Positions 54,023 through 63,233 are shown, numbered from the stretch's first letter. The stretch: DNA of 64,000 nt from Ruoffia halotolerans (GCF_014049385.1 NZ_JACAOA010000003.1:62001-126000); one strand, 5' to 3'. The notes: a model not told the origin generated them from the letters alone. A program made the numbers and translations.

Positions 54023-54337
54023 TTATTCACTTGGTAATTGGTTCACCAAACCATGAACTTCACTTAAAGGTTCTACAAATAGAATTCCGTTACCTTCTTT
54101 GTCTAAGTCCATATCTTGGAATATGATTTGGCTGATTTTTTTATATTTATCTTTTTCAACAATAATCCAAATAATTTCTCGCATCGGTTCCACCTCAAAA
54201 TTTAAGAAACGCTTAGGCTTTCTTCCGATCCCTTTTCCGTGAATCACTGTTCCACCTTGTGAACCTTCTTGCTCTGCAAGTCGAATGACTTCTCCAGCAT
54301 CCCCACTTGGAACGACTGCATAGATTAAATACCACAT
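54023..54337 (-). CDS. P-II family signalling protein (DUF1538-associated)
   Basis: A 104-residue P-II-like protein: LIYAVVPSGDAGEVIRLAEQ, then GSQGGTVIHGKGIG (T-loop base) and REIIWIIVEKDKYKKISQII. It has the ferredoxin-like fold of nitrogen-regulatory P-II proteins but lacks the classical Tyr-51 uridylation context. Such genes usually sit beside DUF1538 membrane proteins and presumably regulate them. Here the DUF1538 neighbour is a pseudogene, so this gene is probably an orphan survivor. Confidence 0.75.
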   Translation of the reverse strand: MWYLIYAVVPSGDAGEVIRLAEQEGSQGGTVIHGKGIGRKPKRFLNFEVEPMREIIWIIVEKDKYKKISQIIFQDMDLDKEGNGILFVEPLSEVHGLVNQLPSE

Positions 54338-54349
54338 ATGAACCCCTCC

Positions 54350-54665
54350 TAAAAGCGATACAGATAAACGATGTCACGTGTGAATGCAATGGCTGCGCCT
54401 TCTTTGAATTGAACTCATTCAAAGTTATCAGATAATCTTGCTGAACCGTGCCCTTTAAATAAAGTATTTTGTAAGATATCGTTTTTTTGAGTAGCATCCA
54501 TATAGTCCTCACCTTCTCCATGGTTACAAATCTCTTTTACCATTTTATCGGGTATTTTACTGCGGCTTCGACATCATTAAATGACGAATTTTCTCCAATA
54601 TCGCCGTAGCCTTCGAGACTTGTTAAGCCGGCTAGACGCGTAACAAATAGGAAACTTTCGCTGTT
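54350..54665 (-). pseudogene. Decayed gene between the P-II genes
   Basis: Minus-strand scraps FLFVTRLAGLTSLEGYGDIG, ENSSFNDVEAAVKYPIKW-stop, and MDATQKNDILQNTLFKGHGS followed by an in-frame TGA. They are not assignable to one intact product. They lie in the same direction as the neighbouring P-II-like genes and look like remnants of the same cluster. Confidence 0.35.
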
Positions 54666-54943
54666 CTATTTTTGAGGATAACGATTTTTAACATGTTCAA
54701 TTACTTTATCTAATTTGTTTTTATGCGTTGCTTTTATAATAATTTCTTTTCGCTGACCTTGCATATCTAGGATACTTTGGCGATCATCTCCATCATAACA
54801 AGCAGCTAAGTAAGTCGTTGCTCCATTTGTCGCCTATCTATGAAATATATTATCAATTCTGTCTGACAGTTTAACTTTAGCAATAATCGTAATAAGGTAA
54901 AACTCATTACTAAATTCTTCAGTATTAACATATGTTCGTCATC
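54666..54943 (-). pseudogene. Second P-II-like gene, inactivated
   Basis: One frame reads NTEEFSNEFYLITIIAKVKL, SDRIDNIFHR, a TAG, then ATNGATTYLAACYDGDDRQS and KEIIIKATHKNKLDKVIEHV, ending YPQK-stop. The layout (strand, NGATTYL loop, I-I-x-K strand, helix) matches a P-II fold interrupted by one nonsense codon and lacking a good start. It sits directly after the DUF1538 relic. Confidence 0.5.
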
Positions 54944-54946
54944 CTA

Positions 54947-55623
54947 TTATTGTTTCACTTGATAGTTATAAAATATTCCAACGAGTTGTACGATGACATT
55001 TAGCATTAACGATACAATCACAATCACATCAAAACCTTCTGTGATACTATCAGTTTTCGGTACAAAGTTGACTAACCCTTGGGTAAATGGCAAGATAAAA
55101 GTTGCAGTCATTGTCCTAGCCGCGACTTCTCCCGAGTCAAAGACAATCACATTAAATTCAGGCGTTTAGAATAAGCATAAGATACCTACTAATACGTAGA
55201 TAGTGGCAAAGTTATGTCGTAAATTAACGTCTTTAATAATTCAGTATACCCCGAAAGTCAACATAGCTCCTACTCCTAGGGACAGTACCATAACAAAGTT
55301 TTGTTCAGCTATAATTGAAATGAATCCTAAACCAAATATACCAATCATCGCAATCACTTTTTTCGGATGTTCAATTACGTAGTGACTGAATAAATCACCC
55401 ATCTTCTCAACAATCATATCCACACCGACTAAGAACAGCGGTAAACCAATCAGTAAAAAGCGACACCAATGACAAATCATAGTATCGTTAACCAGGCTAC
55501 CGGTTGCAATTTAAGCTGAATTAACATTACGACACCAACAATTGGTAGTAAGGAAGTTGAAGTTTCTTTAAAGTTATCTATTAATCGACCCAGTTTAAAC
55601 TCTTTCTTTTTAAATGATGGCAT
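54947..55623 (-). pseudogene. DUF1538 membrane transporter, inactivated
   Basis: From ATG 55623 the frame runs MPSFKKKEFKLGRLIDNFKE, then TSTSLLPIVGVVMLIQLKLQ to a stop. A frame change then gives LIGLPLFLVGVDMIVEKMGD and MIGIFGLGFISIIAEQNFVM. Two further in-frame stops separate it from FDSGEVAARTMTATFILPFT, the counterpart of the DUF1538 DSGGVTTGP-type motif. DUF1538 proteins are multi-pass membrane proteins with two repeated halves; only about one is left. At least three inactivating lesions are present. Confidence 0.7.
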
Positions 55624-55625
55624 AT

Positions 55626-55657
55626 AAAAAAGAAGCCTGTTCACACAGACTTCTTTC
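55626..55657 (-). terminator. Terminator of the second rlmD paralogue
   Basis: Stem gaagtctgtg/cacaggcttc-like (aagaagcctgt/acagacttctt) with TTTTTT on the minus strand. Confidence 0.8.
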
Positions 55658-55666
55658 AAATATAAA

Positions 55667-57037
55667 TTATGCTTTTGTAAATAAGGCAACAGCTTCAACA
55701 TGAGTCGTTTGTCCAAATAAATCAACCGGTTGGACAAATTGTAAATCATAACCCGCATCCGCGAATAATCGTGCATCTCTCGCTTGAGTTGCTGGATTAC
55801 AGCTAACATATACAATCTTTTCAGGTTGTTGTTCAATCACTGCATCCACAAAGACTTGATCTAAACCTTTACGTGGTGGATCAACAACGATAACATCAAA
55901 GTTGATGCCTGCTTCGTTCCATTTTGGTAACCATTCTTCCGCACTTCCGACTTCGAAGGCTGCATTTTTAATGCCGTTTAACTTCGCATTTTGCTTAGCC
56001 ATTTCAACGGCTTCATCCACAATATCCATCCCATACACTTGTTTCGCATGTTGAGCGAGTGATAAACCGATTGTCCCGATTCCAGAATACGCATCCAGAA
56101 CAGTCTCATTCCCTTGTAAGTCCGCTGCATCAATCGCAGTTTTGTATAGAACTTCTGCTTGGGGTGTATTCACTTGGTAGAAAGATTTAGATGAGATTCT
56201 AAATGTTAAGCCTAACATCGAATCTTCAATATAAGGTTGGCCCCATAATACTAAACTTTGACGACCTAGAATGACATTCGTACGTTTCGTTTGCACGTTT
56301 TGTACAATACTTGCGATATTTGGTACTTCTTCCGCAATTGCATCGACGATGATTTCTTCGTTTGGCATCTTACGTTTATTCGTTACAAGTGTCACCATCA
56401 CTTGACCGCTATAATGTCCACGTCTTACAACTACATGACGGATAATTCCTGTATGATTCTTTTCATTATAAGCAGGCACATGGAATCGTCTTAAGATATC
56501 TCTCACAATTAAGATGGCTTCATCAATTTCTTTATGTTGAATAAAGAAATTTTCAACTGGCACTAAATCATGTGAGTTTCTTCTAAAGAAGCCGGTTTCT
56601 AGTTGGCCATTGATTTCTCTTACTGGGATTTGTGCTTTATTACGGTATTCCCATGGATTTTCCATACCTAGTACAGGACGGATCTCTGCATCTTCAAAGT
56701 GGCCAATACGTTCGTAAGCTGATTTAACTTGTTGTTCTTTGTATGCTAATTGAGCGTCGTAGCTCATATGTTGCAGTGTCATTGTCCCGATTTGACGTCC
56801 GATAGCATCAGTCATCTCCACGCGCTCTGGACTCTCTTCAATAATTTCAAGTAAGCGTCCAAACCCGTAAGTCTTACCGACTTTCATCGCTTTGAATTTA
56901 ACAACTTCGCCTGTAATCGCCCCTTCGATAAAGAATGGATAATGATCAAGTTTTACAACGCCTTGCCCTTGTGATGTTATGTCTTCGACCGTTCCGGTGA
57001 ACGTGTCATTTTTCTTAAATGGTACTTTGTTTGCCAT
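55667..57037 (-). CDS. RlmD/RumA-family 23S rRNA (uracil-C5)-methyltransferase, second paralogue
   Basis: A 456-residue m5U methyltransferase with TRAM domain (TFTGTVEDITSQGQGVVKLD), MENPWEYRNKAQIPVREING, SAM motif VLDAYSGIGTIGLSLAQHAK, IVVDPPRKGLDQVFVDAVIE and the catalytic YVSCNPATQARDARLFADAG. It ends QTTHVEAVALFTKA. Firmicutes often carry two RlmD-like genes (RlmCD for U747/U1939), so this and 52458-53855 are paralogues dividing or sharing targets. Its 3' end is different from the integration core and no junction is seen here. Confidence 0.93.
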   Translation of the reverse strand: MANKVPFKKNDTFTGTVEDITSQGQGVVKLDHYPFFIEGAITGEVVKFKAMKVGKTYGFGRLLEIIEESPERVEMTDAIGRQIGTMTLQHMSYDAQLAYKEQQVKSAYERIGHFEDAEIRPVLGMENPWEYRNKAQIPVREINGQLETGFFRRNSHDLVPVENFFIQHKEIDEAILIVRDILRRFHVPAYNEKNHTGIIRHVVVRRGHYSGQVMVTLVTNKRKMPNEEIIVDAIAEEVPNIASIVQNVQTKRTNVILGRQSLVLWGQPYIEDSMLGLTFRISSKSFYQVNTPQAEVLYKTAIDAADLQGNETVLDAYSGIGTIGLSLAQHAKQVYGMDIVDEAVEMAKQNAKLNGIKNAAFEVGSAEEWLPKWNEAGINFDVIVVDPPRKGLDQVFVDAVIEQQPEKIVYVSCNPATQARDARLFADAGYDLQFVQPVDLFGQTTHVEAVALFTKA

Positions 57038-57219
57038 TTTTTATTTCCTCCAATTTCAATGTCTTACCCATTTTATCAAAACCTAGCCATTATTCCTAAT
57101 TAGTATTGAATGAGGAAGAATTCAAGTCATTAAATTATTTTATTCAAAATGTTAAAAAGTACGTGCATTTAATCACAAGACGTGCTAATATATACTCAAA
57201 GAGACAAGGGGGATATAAA

Positions 57220-58275
57220 ATGAAAAAGAAATCATTACTACCATTATTGTTATTAACAGCAAGTTCGCTTGCATTAGCTATTAGTTCACCAGTGAACAAT
57301 GTAACACCTTTTGCTGAGACAGTTGCCGTTCAAGCTCAAGAAACAACAACTTTAAAAGTGGCTTACTTAGCTCCTCACGGTGACAAATCATTCGCTTCTG
57401 TTGTTGTGGCAATGCAAGGTGATGTCATTGTTGACGCACAAATCGATGAATTCCAATTTGTTGAAGGTGATCAATGGACTGGTGTTCCAAACGCAGATGC
57501 TACATTTGGTGAAGGTTTCGCTGACGGTGTAACTTTAATCAGTAAACGTGCGGACAGCGAAGGCTACTCTGCTATGATGGCTGATATGGCTGGTTCAACT
57601 GTTACTTATGCAGATAACTTAAACGCTATCGAAGACTTTGCTAAAGGCAAAACTGTTGCTGAAATCGAAGAAGGCATTACTGCTTTAAATGATTTAGGTG
57701 AAGATGGAAATGTTTCTGACGTAGTATCAGGTGCAACTTTAGCTGACTCAGCTGGTTACTTACAAGCCTTCATTGACGCTGCTAACGAAGGTACTGAATT
57801 CACTGGTGCTGAAGCAGATGCTGCTAATTTAGAATTAAAACAAGCCGTAGCTGCACCACATGGTGACCAATCATTCGCAATCGTTACTACAGCAGTAGAT
57901 GGTGATAAAGTTGTTGTTGCTGCTTTAGACGAGTTCCAATTTGTTGAAGGTGATCAATGGTCAGGTGTTCCAAACGCGGACGCTCCATTTGGTGAAGGTA
58001 TCGCTGAAGGAGTGACTTTAGTTTCTAAATTAGAAAACTCTGAAGCTTACTCTCAATTAATGACTGACATTGCTGGATCAACTGTTCCGTACGCAGAAAA
58101 CTTACAAGCAATTACTCAATTCGCTGCTGGTAAAACTACGGCTGAATTAGAAGAAGCGGTTGCTGAGTTACAAGACTTAGGCGAAGAAGGAAATGTTGCT
58201 GATGTTGTATCAGGTTCAACTTTAGCTGACACTTCAGGTTACTTACAAGCGATTGTAGACGTAGCTAACCAATAA
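57220..58275 (+). CDS. Exported protein with two FMN-binding (flavinylated) domains
   Basis: A 351-residue exported protein. The start at 57220 is chosen for AAGGGGG upstream and because MKKKSLLPLLLLTASSLALA is a Sec signal peptide; there is no lipobox cysteine. Two ~140-residue repeats follow, sharing APHGD(K/Q)SFA, EFQFVEGDQW and FGEG. Each ends in a flavinylation-type motif, DVVSGATLADSAGYLQAF and DVVSGSTLADTSGYLQAI. In such FMN_bind domains ApbE links FMN to the threonine. A two-domain architecture recalls PplA of extracellular electron transfer, but without a lipid anchor. Redox role inferred. Confidence 0.8.
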   Translation: MKKKSLLPLLLLTASSLALAISSPVNNVTPFAETVAVQAQETTTLKVAYLAPHGDKSFASVVVAMQGDVIVDAQIDEFQFVEGDQWTGVPNADATFGEGFADGVTLISKRADSEGYSAMMADMAGSTVTYADNLNAIEDFAKGKTVAEIEEGITALNDLGEDGNVSDVVSGATLADSAGYLQAFIDAANEGTEFTGAEADAANLELKQAVAAPHGDQSFAIVTTAVDGDKVVVAALDEFQFVEGDQWSGVPNADAPFGEGIAEGVTLVSKLENSEAYSQLMTDIAGSTVPYAENLQAITQFAAGKTTAELEEAVAELQDLGEEGNVADVVSGSTLADTSGYLQAIVDVANQ

Positions 58276-58304
58276 TTATTAGCCATAAAATTAACTTCTT
58301 AATT

Positions 58305-58333
58305 AGACAAGCTCAGCTGGGCTTGTCTTTTTT
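58305..58333 (+). terminator. Terminator of the FMN-binding protein gene
   Basis: Stem agacaagc/gcttgtct and a TTTTTT run, 30 bases after the stop. Confidence 0.9.
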
Positions 58334-58572
58334 GTTGAGAATTGTGATTTTTGCGTATATAAAGCGGGTTAAGTAGATTTAAGCGGATTGAGATTTGTAG
58401 TTTTTGGAGGGATTCTGGAGAAAGCATCACTTTGAATTATCTTTGTGTAGCTTTTGACGGTAATCTGATATTTTGAATTCCCATAGTGACGCTTATCATG
58501 GTTTAGTGGCTTTTCGTTTTCTAAAGGGTTGGTACTACCCTAACCTCGACTAACATTTGAATACTGTAACAT

Positions 58573-58605
58573 ATTAAAAAACTCCCGCAACATATTGGGA
58601 GTTTT
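58573..58605 (-). terminator. Terminator of the small acidic protein gene
   Basis: Stem aaactccc/gggagttt with an eight-base loop and A/T flanks, just past the stop at 58613. Confidence 0.8.
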
Positions 58606-58612
58606 AGTGTAT

Positions 58613-58846
58613 CTATTCATTAATTTGTTGGCGATTTTCTTTAAATAGCTCTTCTAAGAAGTGTTCTGGAGCTGAGAGGCCATCTACATGATCTTCGTCT
58701 CTTAATGTCTCTACAATTGTATCCCAATCACTTTGATATTTTTCTTTGAATGCACTTTTAAACTCAGCTAAATCATCTTTGACTGCTATGCGCGCCAATG
58801 TTTCAATTGCTTTCTCATTTTGCTCTTCAATAATTTTTCTTACCAT
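58613..58846 (-). CDS. Hypothetical 77-residue acidic helical protein
   Basis: MVRKIIEEQNEKAIETLARI, then AVKDDLAEFKSAFKEKYQSD and LSAPEHFLEELFKENRQQIN: almost entirely helical and highly charged, no signal peptide or known motif. GAGGAG stands ahead of the ATG and a terminator follows, so it is likely a real monocistronic gene. Function unknown. The 300 bases to its right (58847-59147) show no gene, only AT-rich spacer with the promoter region of the next operon. Confidence 0.6.
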   Translation of the reverse strand: MVRKIIEEQNEKAIETLARIAVKDDLAEFKSAFKEKYQSDWDTIVETLRDEDHVDGLSAPEHFLEELFKENRQQINE

Positions 58847-59147
58847 TATTAACTCCTCCTCTATTCTTTAATTTTAACAAATATAGCTATAAGTTAGAAG
58901 TGATACGGGTTGATGCTCATTTTATTTGTAACAAATTTTTCAGTCTCTGCAAATTTGTTTTTATATCTAAATGTTTCCACAACACATTGTCACTTTTCAT
59001 AGTCATCCAAGAATTGCTCGATCTTCGCATTTAATTCAACTGTGTCCCATAATTTCAAAATATCTTCCGAACATTTTTTACTAACAACTTGACACTTCTC
59101 TTGATATACGACACACTGAAGAAAACTAAATATTATGAGGTAGTAAT

Positions 59148-60107
59148 ATGAATACTCTTAAACGTTTTGCATTAAAATTATTATCATCGCCAACGATTAA
59201 TATGCATGAATCATACAAATTCGTACGGCAATTACAAAAGGTTTTTGTCACCCCTTCTAAATCCCGCTTTCAGTATTTGGATCAGAAGATATATTCTGCA
59301 GATCAAAGTCATGAAATTCCGATTCGTATTTTTCGTCCAAAAAAATTGATGAGTAGTGACATTATATTATTCTTTCATGGTGGGGGCTGGGTTTTAGGAA
59401 ATATAGATACCTATACAAAAGATTGTCGTCGTTTGGCTGATCAAATGGGGCGGATTGTCTTAGCGGTTGATTATTTAAAAGCACCTGAGAATCCTTACCC
59501 TGCTGGTTTCGAAGACTGTTATCACGTCGCTCAACTACTTTTATCACGTCCGGATTTAACGGGAATTAAAGGCGCGCGTAATATTATTATTGTTGGAAAC
59601 TCAGCTGGAGGAAATTTAGCTGCTGCCGTTTCTTTACGCTTACGTAATGAAGGAAAACCTTTACCAAGTAAACAAATTTTAATTAATCCTGTGACGTATT
59701 GGCGCCACGATGAAGCGTCTCCTTTTAAAAGTGTTGAGGAGAATGGCTATGACTATGGACTCACAGCAAAGAAAATGCAGGAATATATGGAAATGTATGA
59801 ACCGGACGAGGTCAAAAGACAGAATCCGTACATCGCACCGTTAATGACTGAGGATTTTAGTAATCAACCGGACACTTTAGTTATTTCATCTGAATTTGAC
59901 CCTTTACGTGATGAAGGTGAAGTTTATGGCTACATGTTGTTAGAAGCTGGGAACCAAGTGGAAATTATGCGTGCAAAAGATACTGTTCATAATTTTCTTT
60001 TTGCCCCATTAAATGAAGGTATTATTGATACAACTTATTTTTTAATCAAAGATTATTTAGAGAATCACTTGAGAAGGAGTGACATACGTGGAGAATCAGA
60101 AAGTTAA
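59148..60107 (+). CDS. Alpha/beta-hydrolase, HSL-family esterase
   Basis: A 319-residue hormone-sensitive-lipase-type esterase: oxyanion motif ILFFHGGGWVLGNIDTYTKD (HGGGW), nucleophile elbow IIVGNSAGGNLAAAVSLRLR (GNSAG), the acid in SSEFDPLRDEGEVYGYMLLE and the histidine in DTVHNFLFAP. It cleaves short acyl esters. It is the first gene of an operon; its end overlaps the acyltransferase-like gene by 20 bases. The pairing of an esterase with an acetyltransferase-like protein suggests making and breaking the same ester (inference). Confidence 0.9.
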   Translation: MNTLKRFALKLLSSPTINMHESYKFVRQLQKVFVTPSKSRFQYLDQKIYSADQSHEIPIRIFRPKKLMSSDIILFFHGGGWVLGNIDTYTKDCRRLADQMGRIVLAVDYLKAPENPYPAGFEDCYHVAQLLLSRPDLTGIKGARNIIIVGNSAGGNLAAAVSLRLRNEGKPLPSKQILINPVTYWRHDEASPFKSVEENGYDYGLTAKKMQEYMEMYEPDEVKRQNPYIAPLMTEDFSNQPDTLVISSEFDPLRDEGEVYGYMLLEAGNQVEIMRAKDTVHNFLFAPLNEGIIDTTYFLIKDYLENHLRRSDIRGESES

Positions 60108-61479
60108 TGAGCGTAAAAATTGGGTTCGCCTAGATAACGCATCAAATATCTTCTTAGCAGCGATGTCTAACCGTGATAGTAAAGTGTTTCGAATCAGTGC
60201 TGAAGTCACTGATACAGTGGACCCTGACTTGTTACAACAAGCTTTGAATAAAGTCTTTGAGCAAAATTTACTTTATCACAGTGTATTGCGGCGCGGTTTC
60301 TTTTGGTATTACTTGGAAGAAAGTGATTTGAAGCCTAAGGTAGAGCCAGATACGAACACACCTTGTCGTCCTTTGTATTTTTTCGATCGGCGGAATTTAT
60401 TATTCCGCGTCATGTACTGGAAAAAACGTGTGAGTCTTGAGGTTTTTCACGTCTTATCTGACGGAACGGGGGCGATGTGGTTCTTCCAAGATTTAATTAC
60501 CGAGTATTTGAGTTTAAAACACCCTGAATTGAAAGATGAAGACGTTGATGTCTCAACTTATATTCATGACCAATCGAGTGAAGACAGTTTCGAGCGCCAT
60601 TTTAGACGAAAGGATCAATTGAACTTTTCGAAAGCTGCCCAATCAGCTTTACGGGGAGTTACAACGGTCGGTGCTAAGGCAAAAAACTTCTTATTCCCTG
60701 CGGTTGAAAATGAACCCAAACCGAGTCGAAAAGTCTATCGCTACAAAGGAACTTACACGTCAGATTACCGCCCGCGCGTCGTTGAATTGGAAATGCCAGT
60801 CAAAGATATTTTGAAAAAAGCGAAAGCGATGAATGTTTCTTTAACAGTTTATCTGACTGCAGTTTTTATGGAATCGATTCGTAAAGCCGAACCGAATTTC
60901 CAAGGGGATGAGACGATGGCCGTTTCTGTGCCAGTGAATTTGCGTCAGTTCTTCCCTTCTGATTCCGCGCAAAATTTCTTTGCGGTGACACGGTTGGAAT
61001 ATAAATATAAGAAGAATGGTGACAATTCTTTAGAAGCAATTTCTCAGGAATTAAAAAATCAGCTAGATCCGCAACTAGAGAAAGATTCTTTAGAAAGTTG
61101 GCTTAGTCAGCTAATTCAATATGAGTACCATCCTTTAAGTCGGATTATTTTGCGACCGATTAAAGATTTGGCTTTAAAATTTGCAAATTACATGAATAAT
61201 CGTAAGCTCACTTTTGCGATTTCCAATCTTGGTTTAGTTAGTTTCCCTTATTTAGTTGATCAAATGATTCATCAAGTTTACTTTCATACGATTGCGGTTC
61301 GTCCGCAGTTTTGCGCAATTAGTCATAATGATGTATTGACGATAACTTTTACGTCCCCATTTATTGAAACGGATATTTACCGTCATTATGTTAGGTTCTT
61401 AAGTGACGAGAATATTCCGGTGACGATGACGGTAAACAAAGTGACTGAGGAAGAGTTGGGAGGTCGTTATGATGCGTAA
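60088..61479 (+). CDS. Condensation/alcohol-acetyltransferase-like acyltransferase
   Basis: A ~463-residue acyltransferase of the condensation-domain superfamily (alcohol acetyltransferase, PapA5, WS/DGAT-like). The active-site motif is HVLSDGTGAMWFFQDLITEY (HxxxD, with H near residue 130). Typical C-terminal-half blocks are LTVYLTAVFMESIRKAEPNF, VPVNLRQFFPSDSAQNFFAV and FAISNLGLVSFP. The GTG at 60088 is preferred to one at 60079 because GAAGGAG precedes it at normal spacing. It is cotranscribed with the esterase and a zinc-ribbon membrane protein. The substrate is not known. Confidence 0.8.
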   Translation: MENQKVNERKNWVRLDNASNIFLAAMSNRDSKVFRISAEVTDTVDPDLLQQALNKVFEQNLLYHSVLRRGFFWYYLEESDLKPKVEPDTNTPCRPLYFFDRRNLLFRVMYWKKRVSLEVFHVLSDGTGAMWFFQDLITEYLSLKHPELKDEDVDVSTYIHDQSSEDSFERHFRRKDQLNFSKAAQSALRGVTTVGAKAKNFLFPAVENEPKPSRKVYRYKGTYTSDYRPRVVELEMPVKDILKKAKAMNVSLTVYLTAVFMESIRKAEPNFQGDETMAVSVPVNLRQFFPSDSAQNFFAVTRLEYKYKKNGDNSLEAISQELKNQLDPQLEKDSLESWLSQLIQYEYHPLSRIILRPIKDLALKFANYMNNRKLTFAISNLGLVSFPYLVDQMIHQVYFHTIAVRPQFCAISHNDVLTITFTSPFIETDIYRHYVRFLSDENIPVTMTVNKVTEEELGGRYDA

Positions 61480-62134
61480 GTGTCCAGAATGCCACGTGAG
61501 CGTGAAAGGTGATTGGGATAAATGCCCTCTTTGTGAGGCGCCTCTTGATAGTAATATTCCAGTCACATCCAGTTCAATGCCAGATGTGCCCTTGCAATTT
61601 AATCGCCGTTTCATTACTCAATTTTTGATGGCTTTCTCTTTAATTGTTGTGGCAGTTATTCTTGGGATTGGCTTACTCTATCACGGTCGTATCCAATTGT
61701 TTCAAGGGGCTGCCTTTGGAATAATTACAATGTGGTTGGCAGTGCTGACCTTGATTCGCAAGCGTCGTAACATTGCCAAAAGCTTACTTTATTTATTAAT
61801 CATCTTGTCCCTCATGTGCATTTACTTAGATTACACAATTGGTTGGTCAGCTTGGTCGCTAACTTATGCAGTTCCTATCATATGTAGCTCGACTTTAATT
61901 AGTATGATCATCACCGCACGGATGACCCGCATGAAACCAGGTGATTATGTTCTATACTGGGCTGCCGTAGCTATCTTAAGTTTAGTGCCGATAATCTTCC
62001 TTTTAATCGGTTGGATTCAATTTAAAACCCCTTCCCTAATTTCCTTTGGTTTTGGTTTAATTGTGTTGATTTATATGCTAGTGACAAAAGGCCAAGTGAT
62101 TTGGGGAGAGATCAAGAAACGAACATTTATATAA
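61469..62134 (+). CDS. Zinc-ribbon membrane protein (DUF6320-like)
   Basis: A 221-residue protein: an N-terminal zinc ribbon (KCPECHVSVKGDWDKCPLCE, four cysteines) and then about six transmembrane segments from residue 50 (FLMAFSLIVVAVILGIGLLY, SLLYLLIILSLMCIYLDYTI, and so on). The start overlaps the end of the acyltransferase gene by 11 bases. The trio esterase, acyltransferase-like protein and zinc-ribbon membrane protein is a recurrent cassette in Firmicutes, suggesting a membrane-associated lipid or cell-envelope acylation function, not yet defined. Confidence 0.7.
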   Translation: MMRKCPECHVSVKGDWDKCPLCEAPLDSNIPVTSSSMPDVPLQFNRRFITQFLMAFSLIVVAVILGIGLLYHGRIQLFQGAAFGIITMWLAVLTLIRKRRNIAKSLLYLLIILSLMCIYLDYTIGWSAWSLTYAVPIICSSTLISMIITARMTRMKPGDYVLYWAAVAILSLVPIIFLLIGWIQFKTPSLISFGFGLIVLIYMLVTKGQVIWGEIKKRTFI

Positions 62135-62195
62135 AATGCGATTGGCATCGACTTCGGTCGGTGCTTTTTGTTTGGATTGGAGTTGAGTATTTAAT

Positions 62196-62270
62196 TGGAC
62201 TTATCACTCTATGACAGGGGAAATTAAACAACTAACAGGACTTGTCATTGGATGACAAGGGAATTTAAAT
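62196..62270. repeat. Short tandem repeat with dyad symmetry
   Basis: Two related units, ggacttatcactctatgaca (62197 onward) and ggacttgtcattggatgaca (62238 onward), both followed by aggggaa/aagggaa and attta-like sequence, about 41 bases apart. The second contains a perfect cttgtcat/atgacaag palindrome. No function known. Confidence 0.5.
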
Positions 62271-62294
62271 CCCCGTCCCCCCACTCCCAACACA

Positions 62295-62330
62295 AAAAAA
62301 AAGAGCCAACCACCGAAGTGGTTGACGCTG
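62295..62330 (-). terminator. Terminator of the LysM protein gene
   Basis: Stem caaccac/gtggttg with a cgaa tetraloop and a run of T on the minus strand. Confidence 0.9.
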
Positions 62331-62341
62331 TTCAATCTATA

Positions 62342-63103
62342 TTATGGTTGTGACACTCTTAAGTAAGTGCCAATATAGATAAAGTCAGATGTTAAGTTGT
62401 TCCATGCTTTTAATTGATTGACTGAAGTTCCGTAGCGGTATGCGATGTTAAATAATGTGTCGCCGGGTTGTACTCGGTGAACGGTTCCTTGTGATGGCGG
62501 TTGATTGTCGCCACCTATAATATTTAAGCGCATGCCGATGGCTAAGAAATCAGATGACAAATTGTTCCATGACTTCAATTGGTTAACCGTTACGCCGTAA
62601 CGATTCGCAATGCTCCATAATGTATCCCCTGATCTGACTGTATAAGTTAATCCTTCAGATGGAGGTGGTGTTGTACCTTGATCAGATACAACAAGTCGCA
62701 TGCCAATGTATAAGAAATCAGATGATAGATTGTTCCATGATTTAATCTGATTCACTGTTACACCATAAGTGTTAGCGATACGCCATAAAGTATCTCCAGC
62801 TCTTACTGTATATACTGAGCCTGTTGGCGGTGGTGTTTCAGCGTCTGTGACGATTTTTAATTGTTGCCCAATTTGTAATAAATCAGTTGTTAAGTGGTTC
62901 CATAATCTTAATTCGTTAGCTGTTACGCCGTAGTCGTTTGCGATTTTGTTGAGGTATTCGCCTGGTCTAACCGTATGAGTAATCACTGTGCCTGTACTGT
63001 AGTCTGCGTCTGCTTGGGCCATGACGGTTCCAACGCTCGTGTTCATTGCGCCAGCAAGTGTCAATATTGCTAAAGGAACCATTAATAATTTTACTTTTCT
63101 CAT
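62342..63103 (-). CDS. Secreted four-LysM peptidoglycan-binding protein
   Basis: A 253-residue exported protein. The start at 63103 has GAGGTGGG upstream and begins the signal peptide MRKVKLLMVPLAILTLAGAM (cleavage likely after VMAQA). Four LysM domains follow, e.g. TVRAGDTLWRIANTYGVTVN and TVRSGDTLWSIANRYGVTVN, joined by short proline- or threonine-rich linkers (TPPPT, TTPPPSEG). No catalytic domain is present. It binds N-acetylglucosamine in peptidoglycan and may act as a wall-associated adhesin or structural protein. The two inner repeats are nearly identical, indicating recent duplication. Confidence 0.9.
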   Translation of the reverse strand: MRKVKLLMVPLAILTLAGAMNTSVGTVMAQADADYSTGTVITHTVRPGEYLNKIANDYGVTANELRLWNHLTTDLLQIGQQLKIVTDAETPPPTGSVYTVRAGDTLWRIANTYGVTVNQIKSWNNLSSDFLYIGMRLVVSDQGTTPPPSEGLTYTVRSGDTLWSIANRYGVTVNQLKSWNNLSSDFLAIGMRLNIIGGDNQPPSQGTVHRVQPGDTLFNIAYRYGTSVNQLKAWNNLTSDFIYIGTYLRVSQP

Positions 63104-63233
63104 CGTTCCCACCTCTTTCAATTTCAAACTTAAGTGCTCTCTTCTATACTTATACTTTACCACTAAAGCGCTTACATAACAATCTTATAGCCTTTTTTAC
63201 ACAGTTTTATAACACAAAATTCACACATTAGAA

